Shown one piece after another: positions 51,838-61,373 of a stretch of DNA of 64,000 bases (positions within the stretch are counted from its first letter, which is position 1; every line of letters begins with the position of its first letter). The DNA comes from Gardnerella vaginalis (GTDB lineage: Bacteria > Actinomycetota > Actinomycetes > Actinomycetales > Bifidobacteriaceae). Both the position numbers and the translations under genes were made by a program. The notes beneath the pieces were generated by a model. It worked only from the letters and a program-made list of their open reading frames with translations. It ran no database searches and was not told the DNA's origin. The DNA lies in NCBI GenBank assembly GCA_946997215.1, contig CAMPUL010000004.1, positions 12,993 through 76,992 on the forward strand, in the 5' to 3' direction.

Positions 51838-52204
51838 GCGCGACGACCTGCCTTTTTCGCTTAGAGCGTAGCACGAATCGACGATTTCGAGCTGCATAAT
51901 GCGCGAGAAATCACCTCGATTCGCTGAGCCGCTCAAAACAGAAGCACTGCTTCTGTGCGGCGAAGACGTTAGCGCGCTTAGACCGCGCTAACGATTTTCC
52001 AATTTGGCGCGCTGAGCCACTCAAGGCAGAAGCACTGCTTCTGCGTGCGCTTTGACTGAGCTTGAAATTGCATAGCGCATTTCAAGCTCCTTCAAAGCGT
52101 GATTTGGCTTAAGGCATAAAGTCCAGTGGACTTTATGCGACAAATCAGCCGAACGGCTACTAATAGCCGTGAGGAATAGCACGGCTAATCTGCGCGAATG
52201 ACAC
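51838..52204 (+). repeat. Family A composite repeat, longest copy (three cores)
   Basis: Modules in order: start module; GAGCTGCATAATGCGCGAG; core CAGAAGCACTGCTTCTG (51939-51955) with GAGCCGC/GCGGCGA; terminal hairpin; second core CAGAAGCACTGCTTCTG (52027-52043); GAGCTTGAAAT/ATTTCAAGCTC hairpin; core CATAAAGTCC/GGACTTTATG (52115-52137); ACGGCTACTAATAGCCGTG; end. It fills the Doc to HMG-CoA synthase gap. Confidence 0.85.
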
Positions 52205-52209
52205 GACCT

Positions 52210-52302
52210 GCAGTATTTTAAGTACAATCGCACTACAATTTTACGTGTTTGTGTAGTGCGTTTGTATTAAAAAATGCCGAAATTCGGTACAATCGCACTA
52301 CA
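52210..52302. repeat. Right half of one family C element and a complete second one
   Basis: CAGTATTTTAAGTACAATCG to CACTACA (52210-52237) lacks its left arm, which the adjoining family A copy replaces. A complete element is at 52252-52302 (TGTAGTGCGTTTGTATT and GGTACAATCGCACTACA), abutting the mvaS stop. Confidence 0.8.
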
Positions 52303-52303
52303 A

Positions 52304-53731
52304 CTAGATAGAAAGATAGTTGCGCTCTTGAGATGTGATGGAGTCAAGCACGAATCGCGCGCCACTTCGATTCTCTTGGCTGCTTACAAAATCTTGCGGA
52401 GAATAAGGCGCCGCGCTGTTAAACATTTCCTCGTATTGCGAAACGCTTAATTGCGTGCGATTGTTTAGCGCTTTTATGTGCTGATTAGAAAACAGCGCGC
52501 TACGCCAGCCTGGAACCAGTGTTGCGCTAAAGAATTCCGCTACAGCTCCAGAACCATAGGAGAACAAGCCGATTTTTTGGCCTGGGAGTAGGAGAGACAA
52601 GCGCAACGGTGACTCATTTGGGTGTGTTGCGGAGGATGAGTCGCCAGTAACCGCAGATGAATCGCCAGCAGACTCTGATGGATCGCAAGAATTCCTAAAA
52701 TAATCGTAATCAAGTAAAGAAATTAATCCCAAATAGAGCGAACCAGTGTAAATATTCCCGATTCGGCGACTATATTGCGTGCTGTCTTGGTATCGCGCAA
52801 GAAGACGTTCGCGCGTATCGCTTGTAAGAGACACGCCGTCATTTGTGTACGACACGCCATCACATGCGTGCGACACGCCCGAATTTGCCTCGAAACCAGC
52901 TCGAAGCGCCTTAAGCCCCATTTTTGTGTACGGAAGATGGAAGCAAATCGCCTCAAAATCGTTGAAATTGCAGTCGTTTTCCGCACTGTATTTCTGCCAC
53001 ACATCGCAGAACATACGAATGTATTGCTCGGTTGAAAACTTTCCGCGCGCCAAAGCCGTGCTTTGATATACGGGACGCCAAAAATCCTGGATTTCCGCCG
53101 ATTTTACAACACTGTCATCGTTGATTTGCAACACGCGCGGATTCTCGCTTACAAGCATCGCCACAGCACCAGCGCCTTGCGTCACCTCGCCAGGAGTTCC
53201 CACGCCGTAGCGCGCGATGTCTGCTGCAATTACCAAAACTTGCGCGCCAGAGTGCGCCAAAACGTAGTCACGAGCCATCATAAGCGCCGCAGTTCCGCCA
53301 TAACACGCCTCTTTTACTTCCACGCAGCGCACCCACGGGCTAAGGTTTAGCAGTTTGTGAATGTAGAGCGCGCTGGATTTGCTGGCGTCGACGCCGCTTT
53401 CTGTACCAACAATCACCATTTTTAGGCGGCTGCTATCGATGTATGGCATCAGCGGCAGCGCAGCTTGAGCGCCAAGCGTTACGATGTCTTGATGATTTGG
53501 CGGCACAGCTTGCTGGCTTTGGCCGATTCCGATTGTGAATTTGTTCGGGTCGATTCCGCGCTCGATTGCCAAATCTTTCATGCTTAGGTAGCAATTTGGA
53601 GTTGCGAAAGTTATGCGGTCGATGCCGACTTTTGGCGGATTTTGGGGTGTGTTGGGCGTGTTATTAGGGGAGTTCGGTGTGTTGCTCGGTATTTTTTGTG
53701 TGTTGCTCGGTATTTTTTGTGTGTTGCTCAT
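52304..53731 (-). CDS. mvaS: Hydroxymethylglutaryl-CoA synthase
   Basis: Condenses acetoacetyl-CoA and acetyl-CoA in the mevalonate pathway. The catalytic Cys is in VEVKEACYGGTAALMMARDY and the catalytic His in FEAICFHLPYTKMGLKAL; VGIDRITFATPNCYL opens the fold. 475 residues against about 385 usual. The N-terminus has SNTQKIP twice (tandem 24-bp repeat) and a Pro/Asn/Thr tail. A variable loop holds AVTGDSS, a form of the micro-repeat (52638-52652). AGGAAA precedes the ATG at 53731; the frame is open upstream but has no start signal. Confidence 0.93.
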   Translation of the reverse strand: MSNTQKIPSNTQKIPSNTPNSPNNTPNTPQNPPKVGIDRITFATPNCYLSMKDLAIERGIDPNKFTIGIGQSQQAVPPNHQDIVTLGAQAALPLMPYIDSSRLKMVIVGTESGVDASKSSALYIHKLLNLSPWVRCVEVKEACYGGTAALMMARDYVLAHSGAQVLVIAADIARYGVGTPGEVTQGAGAVAMLVSENPRVLQINDDSVVKSAEIQDFWRPVYQSTALARGKFSTEQYIRMFCDVWQKYSAENDCNFNDFEAICFHLPYTKMGLKALRAGFEANSGVSHACDGVSYTNDGVSLTSDTRERLLARYQDSTQYSRRIGNIYTGSLYLGLISLLDYDYFRNSCDPSESAGDSSAVTGDSSSATHPNESPLRLSLLLPGQKIGLFSYGSGAVAEFFSATLVPGWRSALFSNQHIKALNNRTQLSVSQYEEMFNSAAPYSPQDFVSSQENRSGARFVLDSITSQERNYLSI

Positions 53732-53851
53732 AGTTTCCTGTTTTTTTAAGTGTGATTTTTTAAGGGCGATTTTAGTGGTGTAAATTTTACGGCTCGGTTG
53801 CTTGCGATTTTTCTGCGGAAAAATGGCCATTAACCGCGCGTTTTTGCGGTT

Positions 53852-55273
53852 TTACGTGTTCCTGCGCTTGCGTAAATCCTCAAGAATTATTCTTGCAGAA
53901 TTTGTGTTCAAATCTGAAGAATTTTCGTTTAGAAGCGCGTGAACAACCTTTTGGATTTCGTCCCCATGCGCTCCAGAAGCGATAGCGATGTTTGCAGCCT
54001 GAAGGCGCATGTGGCCAGCCTGGATTCCAGGACCCGCGAGTGCGCGAAGGGCTGCAAGGTTTTGGACGAGTCCGACGGCTGCTAGAACGTTGCGAAAATC
54101 GTTGGCATTCTTGACTTTAGCAAGATGCAACGCGACTTTTGACATTGGGAGAGAGGCGATTGCGCCGCCCACCGTGCCGATTTGCAATGGGATTTCGATG
54201 CGTCCGTAAAGGATTTGGTCGCTATTTTGTAAAGTCCACGTTGAAAGAGGCATGTAGCGGCCTGATTTTGCGGCCCATTCGTGCGCGGCGGCTTGCAATG
54301 CGCGCGTGTCGTTACCAGACGCGAGTGCTGCAGCCACTATTCCGTTTAGGATTCCTTTGTTGTGGGTTGCAGCGCGCTCCGCGTCTACGGTGGCCAGGGA
54401 GCTTAAGGCGGCGATGCGGCGCGCAAGGCGCATGCCGTCGGTGCGCTGCGAGTTGCGTTGTTCGGTGTTGCGTTGCTTGGTGTGTTGTTCGGCGTGTTGT
54501 TCGCAAGCCTTGCCGCTGTTCTCGCAGCGCTCGTCGGCATCTCCAGCCGCGGCAGTTTTTGCGCTAGGCACAAGCGCTTCTACGGGTATGCGCACTTCGG
54601 CGACTGTTGCCGCGCGGCTGGAGTTGGCAAGAATTGCCACCAGCGCCTTGCGCCCAACCCAGCTCTCCAGCTGGGTTTTAACAGCTTCGCCAATGGTGTT
54701 TGCAATGTTTGCGCCCATTGCGTCGCACGCGTTTATGTCTAGTGTTAGCTTGGCGAAGCCTGTTAACGCCGCCGCCTGCGCGCGTTCTAATCCGCCGCCG
54801 CGTTGGTATATTGATGGGTGTGCGGAGCGCGCAACCTCACTAATCGCTGCGCGTTTTGACTCGTCGCGCATTATGCTATCTAGTTTTTTGGCTACGCTTC
54901 CATCCGCGTCTTCAAAAACGATTTGCGCGCGCGTAACGTAATGCTCGCTGCGTGCAACAACGCTGTTTTCTAGGCTTTTCGACGCGATTTTTGCACCGTT
55001 GCATGCAGCAGCAATCACGGACGGCTCTTCCGTGGCCATCAGCACGTTTCGCGTAACGCCGTTCACTTTTAGGCCGCGCACAACGCCTATGGGCAGGCTG
55101 AATCGCCCGATTTGGTTTTCGATCATGCTGTTCGCAACGCTTGCAGGAATATTTGTTTCGCCACTTTGCGCGAGCTGTTCGAGCAGAAGTTGCGAGCAGT
55201 CGCTGCTAAGTGCGCCTTCCGATTCCAGCGTTTTTATGCGTTGTTCTACGCTTAATTCTCGAAAAGCTGCCAT
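53852..55273 (-). CDS. mvaA: Hydroxymethylglutaryl-CoA reductase, class II-like
   Basis: Reduces HMG-CoA to mevalonate. Seen: ENQIGRFSLPIGVVRGLKVNG, the catalytic Glu region MATEEPSVIAAACNGAKI, LDINACDAMGANIANTIGEA, GRKALVAILAN and HNKGILNGIVAAALASGNDTRALQAAAHEW with the Lys and Asp. 473 residues; an insert of CEQHAEQHTKQRNTEQRNSQ near residues 255-280 lengthens it. No N-terminal membrane domain, as expected for bacteria. GGAG precedes the ATG at 55273. Confidence 0.94.
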   Translation of the reverse strand: MAAFRELSVEQRIKTLESEGALSSDCSQLLLEQLAQSGETNIPASVANSMIENQIGRFSLPIGVVRGLKVNGVTRNVLMATEEPSVIAAACNGAKIASKSLENSVVARSEHYVTRAQIVFEDADGSVAKKLDSIMRDESKRAAISEVARSAHPSIYQRGGGLERAQAAALTGFAKLTLDINACDAMGANIANTIGEAVKTQLESWVGRKALVAILANSSRAATVAEVRIPVEALVPSAKTAAAGDADERCENSGKACEQHAEQHTKQRNTEQRNSQRTDGMRLARRIAALSSLATVDAERAATHNKGILNGIVAAALASGNDTRALQAAAHEWAAKSGRYMPLSTWTLQNSDQILYGRIEIPLQIGTVGGAIASLPMSKVALHLAKVKNANDFRNVLAAVGLVQNLAALRALAGPGIQAGHMRLQAANIAIASGAHGDEIQKVVHALLNENSSDLNTNSARIILEDLRKRRNT

Positions 55274-55487
55274 GTTTCTCCATTTTTTAACGCCATTTTT
55301 ACGATTTTTCATTTTTACGATTTTTTACTTTTGCAATGTTTCTTTGACGTCACTTGACGCTATTTTCAAGTCGCCAGTAACAGACAAATCGTCATTAACC
55401 GCGCGTGTCGCGACACTCCGCACGCATACCGCGATTCACTCCGCGCATGTCGCAACGCAAAGCGCACGCATCATATTGCTGCTACTA

Positions 55488-56780
55488 CTACTTTCGCATC
55501 CTAACTTGTATGCTCACTCCGATTCCGCCGCCCACACACAACGCCGCAACGCCGTTTTGCATGTGATTGTCTTTAAGCGCGTAAAGAAGTGTTGTTAAAA
55601 TCCTGGCACCGCTAGCGCCCAAAGGATGACCGAGCGCAATCGCGCCGCCTCTTACATTCAGCTTGCTTTCACTAATGTTCAGCTGCTGGCAAACTGCTAT
55701 GCTTTGCGCAGCAAACGCTTCGTTAATCTCAAAAAGGTCAATGTTTTCAACGGTGTAGCCCGTGCTTTTTAGCATGCGCTCCATAACGTGTTTTGGCGCG
55801 TATCCCATAAAATCTGGGCTGATTCCGCCTTCTGCAAATCCCACGATTTCTGCCAAATAGTCGATTCCATGCGCGATTGCGTAGTCTTTGCTCATTAAGA
55901 CGAGTGCTGCAGCTCCGTCGTTGATGCCGCTTGCGTTTCCAGCGGTTACAGTAGGAGAGTGTTTTGTGTTAAAATCTGCCTCGCTCATTCCACCAGTTTC
56001 GCGACTGCCAGAATCCGCCTCACTCAAACCACAGTTCGCCTTACTCATTCCATCAGCTTCGCGCGTTCCAAAATCCGCCTCAAACAACGTTTTAAGCTTA
56101 GAAAGCTGCTCCATAGATGTGTTTGCGCGCGGATGCTCATCGCGGCTAATAATAGTTCCGTCCATAAGCTTTACGGGCGCAATCTCCGCGTCAAAATCGC
56201 CGTTATTTTGCGCAAAAACGGCTTTCTGATGCGATTTTAGTGCAAAAGCGTCTTGCTGCTCGCGCGTTATGCCAAACTTTGCAGCCACGTTTTCTGCGGT
56301 AACTCCCATTTCTTTGCCAGTAAAAGCGTCACAAAGTCCGTCTTTTTTTAGGCCATCAACTAGCGCGCTGTTTCCGTAGCGAAGTCCACCAAATCGCACG
56401 TTTTGCGTGTAAAACGGCACGTTGCTCATGCTTTCCGTGCCTCCAGCAACTACGACTTGCGCATCTCCCATGCAAATCGCCGACTGCGCAAGGCGAATGG
56501 CTTTAAGACCAGATCCACAAACTTCGTTGATTGTCATTGCGCAACTTGACTCATCAAGTCCCGATCTAAGCGCGATTTGGCGCGCAACGTTTTGACCGCT
56601 ACCTGCTTGAAGTACGTTTCCAAAAATCGCTTGATCTACGGATTTTGGGCTGATTCCTGCGCGTTCAATGGCGGCTTTTGCTGCGATTGTGCCTAACTCA
56701 ACAGATGTGAGAGACTTCAACGCTCCTCCGAATTTTCCTATCGGTGTGCGCGCTGCGCTTACAATCACAACATCACTCAT
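55488..56780 (-). CDS. Acetyl-CoA C-acetyltransferase (thiolase)
   Basis: Supplies acetoacetyl-CoA for HMG-CoA synthase. Catalytic Cys in INEVCGSGLKAIRLAQSAI, His in GGAIALGHPLGASGARIL, second Cys in AALCVGGGIGVSI. 430 residues against about 392: the excess is a loop near residues 230-275 built of repeats (EADFGTREADGMS, SEADSGSRETGGMS). The start at MSDVVIVSAARTPIG (56780) matches the family. First of three minus-strand mevalonate genes; a 214-bp gap precedes mvaA. Confidence 0.93.
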   Translation of the reverse strand: MSDVVIVSAARTPIGKFGGALKSLTSVELGTIAAKAAIERAGISPKSVDQAIFGNVLQAGSGQNVARQIALRSGLDESSCAMTINEVCGSGLKAIRLAQSAICMGDAQVVVAGGTESMSNVPFYTQNVRFGGLRYGNSALVDGLKKDGLCDAFTGKEMGVTAENVAAKFGITREQQDAFALKSHQKAVFAQNNGDFDAEIAPVKLMDGTIISRDEHPRANTSMEQLSKLKTLFEADFGTREADGMSKANCGLSEADSGSRETGGMSEADFNTKHSPTVTAGNASGINDGAAALVLMSKDYAIAHGIDYLAEIVGFAEGGISPDFMGYAPKHVMERMLKSTGYTVENIDLFEINEAFAAQSIAVCQQLNISESKLNVRGGAIALGHPLGASGARILTTLLYALKDNHMQNGVAALCVGGGIGVSIQVRMRK

Positions 56781-56997
56781 ACGTTTAGCCGCCAATCAGT
56801 TGAAAACTAGCCGATTAAAGCCATATCGATCAAGCTATCTTATTGAAAATTATTGAAAATTGCATGTTGAAAACTAGCACATTTAGTGTGATAGGTTTCA
56901 AACACTAACCGAACTACTTTATCGTATTTTTACGCAAAATTGCGATTTGTGAAGAATTATGTTTAATTTTTTCACAATTTGCGCACAATCTCATCAA

Positions 56998-57582
56998 CTA
57001 GGCTTGGCGGAAGGTGATTGACCCATCGCTAGGGTCCATCGAGTCCACAATTGCAAGCGAATCCAAGTCATACCCAGCTTCGCGCAACGCATCACCGCCG
57101 CCTTGGAAGCCCTTCTCAATCGCAATGCCAATGCCAGCAACAGTGGCTCCAGCGTGATTGCAAATGTCAATCAACCCTTGCAAAGCTTTGCCATTAGCCA
57201 AAAAATCGTCCAAAATTAAAACGTGGTCGTCTGCGCTCAAATATTTTCTAGACACAATCACAGGGAATTCGCGCTGCTTTGTAAACGAGAATACGGTAGA
57301 TACGTATTGATCGCCATCCAAATTGATTGACTGCGCTTTCTTTGCGAAAACTACTGGAACATTGCCAAAATGACGTGCAGCAACGCACGCGATTCCGATT
57401 CCCGAAGACTCGATTGTTAGGATTTTGTTGATATGCGTGTTTTGAAAATGCTGCGCCCACGCGGCTCCCATTGCGTCAAAAAGTGCACAATCACATTGGT
57501 GATTAAGGAATGCGTCGACTTTCAAAACATTTCCTGGCTTAACAATGCCTTCTTTTTGGATGCGTTCTTCCAGTTCTTGCAC
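56998..57582 (-). CDS. xpt: Xanthine phosphoribosyltransferase
   Basis: Salvages xanthine (and guanine) to [33 protein letters not shown] at the N-terminus, [25 protein letters not shown], and the PRPP loop [18 protein letters not shown] choose the GTG at 57582, 6 bp after AAAGGA, which gives 194 residues, the family length. The upstream open frame contains family A and D sequence ([10 protein letters not shown]) and is not real protein. No purine riboswitch fold is evident in the leader. Confidence 0.93.
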   Translation of the reverse strand: MQELEERIQKEGIVKPGNVLKVDAFLNHQCDCALFDAMGAAWAQHFQNTHINKILTIESSGIGIACVAARHFGNVPVVFAKKAQSINLDGDQYVSTVFSFTKQREFPVIVSRKYLSADDHVLILDDFLANGKALQGLIDICNHAGATVAGIGIAIEKGFQGGGDALREAGYDLDSLAIVDSMDPSDGSITFRQA

Positions 57583-57652
57583 GATGATTCCTTTCAAATT
57601 GCGCAGCATTCCGCGTGTTCGGCGTGTATCTGTATAGCTTACCCCCAGCTTT

Positions 57653-57769
57653 GACTCACTTTGCGCGCTACGCTTTAATCTCGAAGGTATGTCGTATAGC
57701 CCGAGTTTGTTTCTTTTCCCCCGCATTTGTTTACATTTCGGCCAAAAAGGGAACAAACGCGGGAATAGC
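57653..57769. repeat. Reverse family A fragment and family D hairpin upstream of xpt
   Basis: GCGCGCTACGCTTTAATCTC (57662-57681) and family D arms CCCGCATTTGTTTAC and GGGAACAAACGCGGGAA (57715-57769), between xpt and the divergent helicase gene. Confidence 0.7.
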
Positions 57770-57876
57770 GCGACTAATCGTCGACGCGCAAAACGCTGCG
57801 ATTGCGTTTAGCTGCCGTCCGTTAAAATTGGTTAGAGTTTAATTTTTGCGATTTGGAACACGGGGGAGAGCGGCTT

Positions 57877-60800
57877 TTGAGCAAGTACGGTTACGATTTT
57901 GATTTGTTTGGCAATCCAGAAGATGCCAGCGAGCAGAGCGATGCCACTATTAATGATGTTACCGACGGGCATAGCGATGCTCCTACTAATGAAGTTTTTG
58001 ACGAGCAAAGTGGTGCTTCTATTAGCAATGCCCCTATTAGTGATGCACCTATTAATGAAGATATGACGAGCGAAGTTTCTGCTTCTGCGGCGGCTGGCGA
58101 TTTTTCCGCTGCCTCCGCCCAATACAGCCAGTCCGAACAGTCCTCCCAATTCGCCCAATCTTCCCAATTCAGCCAATACAGCCAGTCCACCCAAGCATCC
58201 CAACACACTCCAATCGCACAGCCATCCGCATCATCCAGCCTCAGCCTCCCAGAAATCAACCCTCAAACACTGTTAGAAGGCTTAAATCCCCAGCAATCCA
58301 AGGCAGTCCAATACACTGGGCCCGCACTTTTAATCGGAGCTGGCGCAGGCAGCGGCAAAACCCGTGTTCTTACGCGCCGAATCGCGTGGATTTTGGCTAA
58401 TCGCAAAGCGTGGCCGAGCCAAATTCTTGCAATCACGTTTACAAACAAGGCAGCCGCGGAGATGCGCGAGCGCCTGTCAAGCTTAATCGGAACTGCCGCA
58501 AACAGCATGTGGGTCTCTACTTTCCACTCTGCTTGCGTTAAGATTCTTCGCGCTCATGGCGATTCAATTGGCTTAAAATCGGGCTTTTCTATCTACGATT
58601 CTTCCGATTGCGAGCGTCTTGTTAAAATAATCGCATCCGAATTGAATATCGATATTAAAAAGTTTACGCCTAAACTTTTATTGTCTAAGATATCTGATTT
58701 CAAAAATAATTTGGTTACATGGCAGGAAAATCTTAAAAATTACGCACCAGATTATAAGCCAGGTGCGTCTGTATCTGGTGTATCTAACTTTAATGCAGCT
58801 GGCAATGCTGATGCGCTTTACGCTGCTGTTTATGCGGAGTATCAAAATAGGCTTAGCGTTTCGAATGCTGTTGATTTTGACGATTTGATTATGCTAACGG
58901 TCAAGCTTTTGCGCCAAAATCCGCAAGTTAGCGCGTATTACAAGCGAAAGTTCCGCTACATTTTGGTTGACGAGTATCAGGATACTAATCACGCGCAATA
59001 CGTTTTGATTCGCCAGCTTGCAGGTGTTGATGATGCAAGTTTGAATGATTATTCCACTGATTCCATTGTTTCACCAGTTTCACAAGATTCCTCTCAACTT
59101 CCGCATTCTTCAATCACGGTTGTTGGCGATTCCGACCAGTCGATTTACGCTTTCCGCGGTGCAGATATTCGCAATATTCAAGACTTTGAGCAGGATTTTC
59201 CAAACGCTACAACAATTATGTTGGAGCAGAATTATCGCTCTACGCAAACAATTTTGGACGCTGCAAATGCTGTGATTTCTAACAACACTAATCGCAAGCC
59301 TAAAAAGTTGTGGACATCTTTAGGCAAGGGCTCTCCAATCGTCGGTTACGTGGCCGATAATGCGCAAGGTGAGGCTTCTTGGGTTGCAAGAGAAATCGCG
59401 CGTTTGGCAAGCGAAGATGGCGTAAATTACTCAGATATTGCGATTATGTATCGTGCAAATTCGCAATCGCGTAGCTTAGAAGATGCGCTTATTAAGTCGG
59501 GTTTGCCTTATCAACTTGTTGGCGGAACTAAGTTCTATGAGCGCCGAGAAGTCAAAGATGCGCTTGCTTACTTGCAATCGATTGCAAACCCTGATGACGA
59601 TGTCAATATGCGCCGCATTTTGAACGTTCCAAAGCGTGGTCTTGGCGCGCGTGCTGAGTCGCAGATTACGTCTTATGCAAAACAAAATTCTATAAGTTTT
59701 TGGTCTGCTCTTAGTCAAATAGATAAGATTGCGGAGCAAATTGGTATTTCATCTAGAACTTTTAACGCGCTTAAGAGTTTTAGGGATCTTATGACTTCGC
59801 TTATTGACTTTATGAAAGCTAACGATTCCAAGCCTTCTAAGGTTGTAGAGAACGTGCTTAACGAAAGCGGATTATTGCAAGATTTGCGTGAATCTAAGGA
59901 CCCTCAAGACGAATTTAGAGTAGATAACTTGTCTCAATTGCAATCGGTTGCATCGGAATATGAGCAAAATACGCCTGATGCTAGTGTTGCTGATTTTTTG
60001 GAGACTACGGCTTTGGTTGCAGATTCAGATCAGCTTCCAAACCAGGGCGAAAACACTGGAAAAGTTACGCTTATGACACTTCATACAGCTAAAGGTTTGG
60101 AGTATCCTGTTGTGTTTTTGACTGGTATGGAGCAGGGCACTTTCCCTCATTCGCGCTGTGTTGACAATCAAAAAGAGCTTTGCGAGGAGCGCCGTCTTGC
60201 ATACGTTGGCATAACGCGTGCTAAGAAAATTTTGTACGTTACTTGGGCAGCTGAGCGATCGCAATGGGGCAAGTCTGCAGAGATGATTCAAAGCCAGTTT
60301 TTGGATGAGATTCCTGCGGATTTGATTTGCTGGAAGCGCACGGAAGCAGATGTTATGCGAGCTGGGCTTAGGGGAGCAGGCAGTGATTTTGACCACGATT
60401 TTGCTGGCGATTTCTCCGACGATTTTGGCAGCGATGGCGGTTGGGGTGACAATTCGTACACAACTTATGGCGGATCGAGTTATGGCGGATCTAGTTACAA
60501 CAAATCGCATTATGGCAAGTCGTATGGTTCAAAGTCGTATGGTTCAGGCTCATATAGCAGCTCATACAGCAAGTCGTATGGCAACTCATACGGTTCAAAA
60601 TCTTATGGCTCAAAATCTGGCAAAGTCACCACTCGAATCGCCAGAAAATCAAGCGCATCGTATCAGAGTCAATCATCCACCTCAAATTTGCAATCATCCG
60701 CATCGTCATTATCTTATAAAAAGCAGAGTTTGCAAGAAAAAGATAACAACTTAAACATTAATGATTTCCACGAAGGCGATAAGATTTCGCACGACACATA

Positions 60801-60921
60801 CGGTCTTGGAACTGTTCTTAAAACGCAAGACAAGGGCAGAAACTCGATTATTACAGTCGATTTTGGATCGGATGGTGTAAAGCGACTTATGTTAAGAGTT
60901 GCACCAATCGAGAAATTGTAA
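57877..60921 (+). CDS. pcrA: UvrD/PcrA-type DNA helicase with prion-like tails
   Basis: Superfamily 1A helicase for repair and replication-fork maintenance. LNPQQSKAVQYTGPALLIGA, Walker A GAGAGSGKT, ITFTNKAAAEM, VDEYQDTNHAQY, GDSDQSIYAFRGADI, EQNYRST, TLHTAKGLEYPVVFL and VGITRAKK cover the helicase motifs. The C-terminal Tudor-like domain (GDKISHDTYGLGTVLK) is present. TTG start at 57877 after GGGGGAGAG. 1014 residues, well above the usual 730-850. Residues 77-125 are Ser/Gln/Tyr-rich (SQFAQSSQFSQYSQS) and about 861-910 are SYGG/SYGS repeats. Confidence 0.93.
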   Translation: MSKYGYDFDLFGNPEDASEQSDATINDVTDGHSDAPTNEVFDEQSGASISNAPISDAPINEDMTSEVSASAAAGDFSAASAQYSQSEQSSQFAQSSQFSQYSQSTQASQHTPIAQPSASSSLSLPEINPQTLLEGLNPQQSKAVQYTGPALLIGAGAGSGKTRVLTRRIAWILANRKAWPSQILAITFTNKAAAEMRERLSSLIGTAANSMWVSTFHSACVKILRAHGDSIGLKSGFSIYDSSDCERLVKIIASELNIDIKKFTPKLLLSKISDFKNNLVTWQENLKNYAPDYKPGASVSGVSNFNAAGNADALYAAVYAEYQNRLSVSNAVDFDDLIMLTVKLLRQNPQVSAYYKRKFRYILVDEYQDTNHAQYVLIRQLAGVDDASLNDYSTDSIVSPVSQDSSQLPHSSITVVGDSDQSIYAFRGADIRNIQDFEQDFPNATTIMLEQNYRSTQTILDAANAVISNNTNRKPKKLWTSLGKGSPIVGYVADNAQGEASWVAREIARLASEDGVNYSDIAIMYRANSQSRSLEDALIKSGLPYQLVGGTKFYERREVKDALAYLQSIANPDDDVNMRRILNVPKRGLGARAESQITSYAKQNSISFWSALSQIDKIAEQIGISSRTFNALKSFRDLMTSLIDFMKANDSKPSKVVENVLNESGLLQDLRESKDPQDEFRVDNLSQLQSVASEYEQNTPDASVADFLETTALVADSDQLPNQGENTGKVTLMTLHTAKGLEYPVVFLTGMEQGTFPHSRCVDNQKELCEERRLAYVGITRAKKILYVTWAAERSQWGKSAEMIQSQFLDEIPADLICWKRTEADVMRAGLRGAGSDFDHDFAGDFSDDFGSDGGWGDNSYTTYGGSSYGGSSYNKSHYGKSYGSKSYGSGSYSSSYSKSYGNSYGSKSYGSKSGKVTTRIARKSSASYQSQSSTSNLQSSASSLSYKKQSLQEKDNNLNINDFHEGDKISHDTYGLGTVLKTQDKGRNSIITVDFGSDGVKRLMLRVAPIEKL

Positions 60922-61373
60922 AATTGTAAAATTGTAAAATTTTTTGTTTTATAAATGTTGCACGCAAAATAATACAACCCTATTAAAGATTACTTTAAAT
61001 TGTTAATTGTGATGTTGTTATGACTATTGCGTGATTATATACACGAAAACAAAATATTCAAGACTTGTTTTCTATTAAACTATACGAAAAAATATAAGAG
61101 TAGAAAAAAGTGCATGGGCAAGAAAATATAAAGGTAAGAAAAATATAAAGGTAAGAAAAATATAAAAGTAAAAATCGCAAATGCGTAAGATCTGTGACTC
61201 AAGGGGAAGTTGACTAAGTTCTTAAGCATTGCGATTGTAGTTATAAGTGCGATTGTATTTATAAACGAGATTTAAAAGACGTGGCGCTTGCAAACGTGAG
61301 TGCCGTAAAGCGTGTTGCATCAAACAAAAAGCAACACTAAAAAATAATAACTAGATTTAATGAGGTATTTATT
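60922..61373. other. A/T-rich intergenic region
   Basis: No gene. AAAATTGT is repeated four times just after the helicase stop (60918-60943), and GTAAGAAAAATATAAAGG-type units are repeated three times (61115-61175). A lone GTGCGATTGTATTTATAAAC resembles one arm of family C (61249-61268). Confidence 0.5.

Noticed and set aside
57583..57660. Purine riboswitch in the xpt leader
   Set aside because: The conserved loop words of purine riboswitches are not visible and the leader is short.
57583..57756. Longer N-terminus for xanthine phosphoribosyltransferase
   Set aside because: The extension translates family A and D repeats; the GTG at 57582 has a good ribosome binding site and gives the family length.
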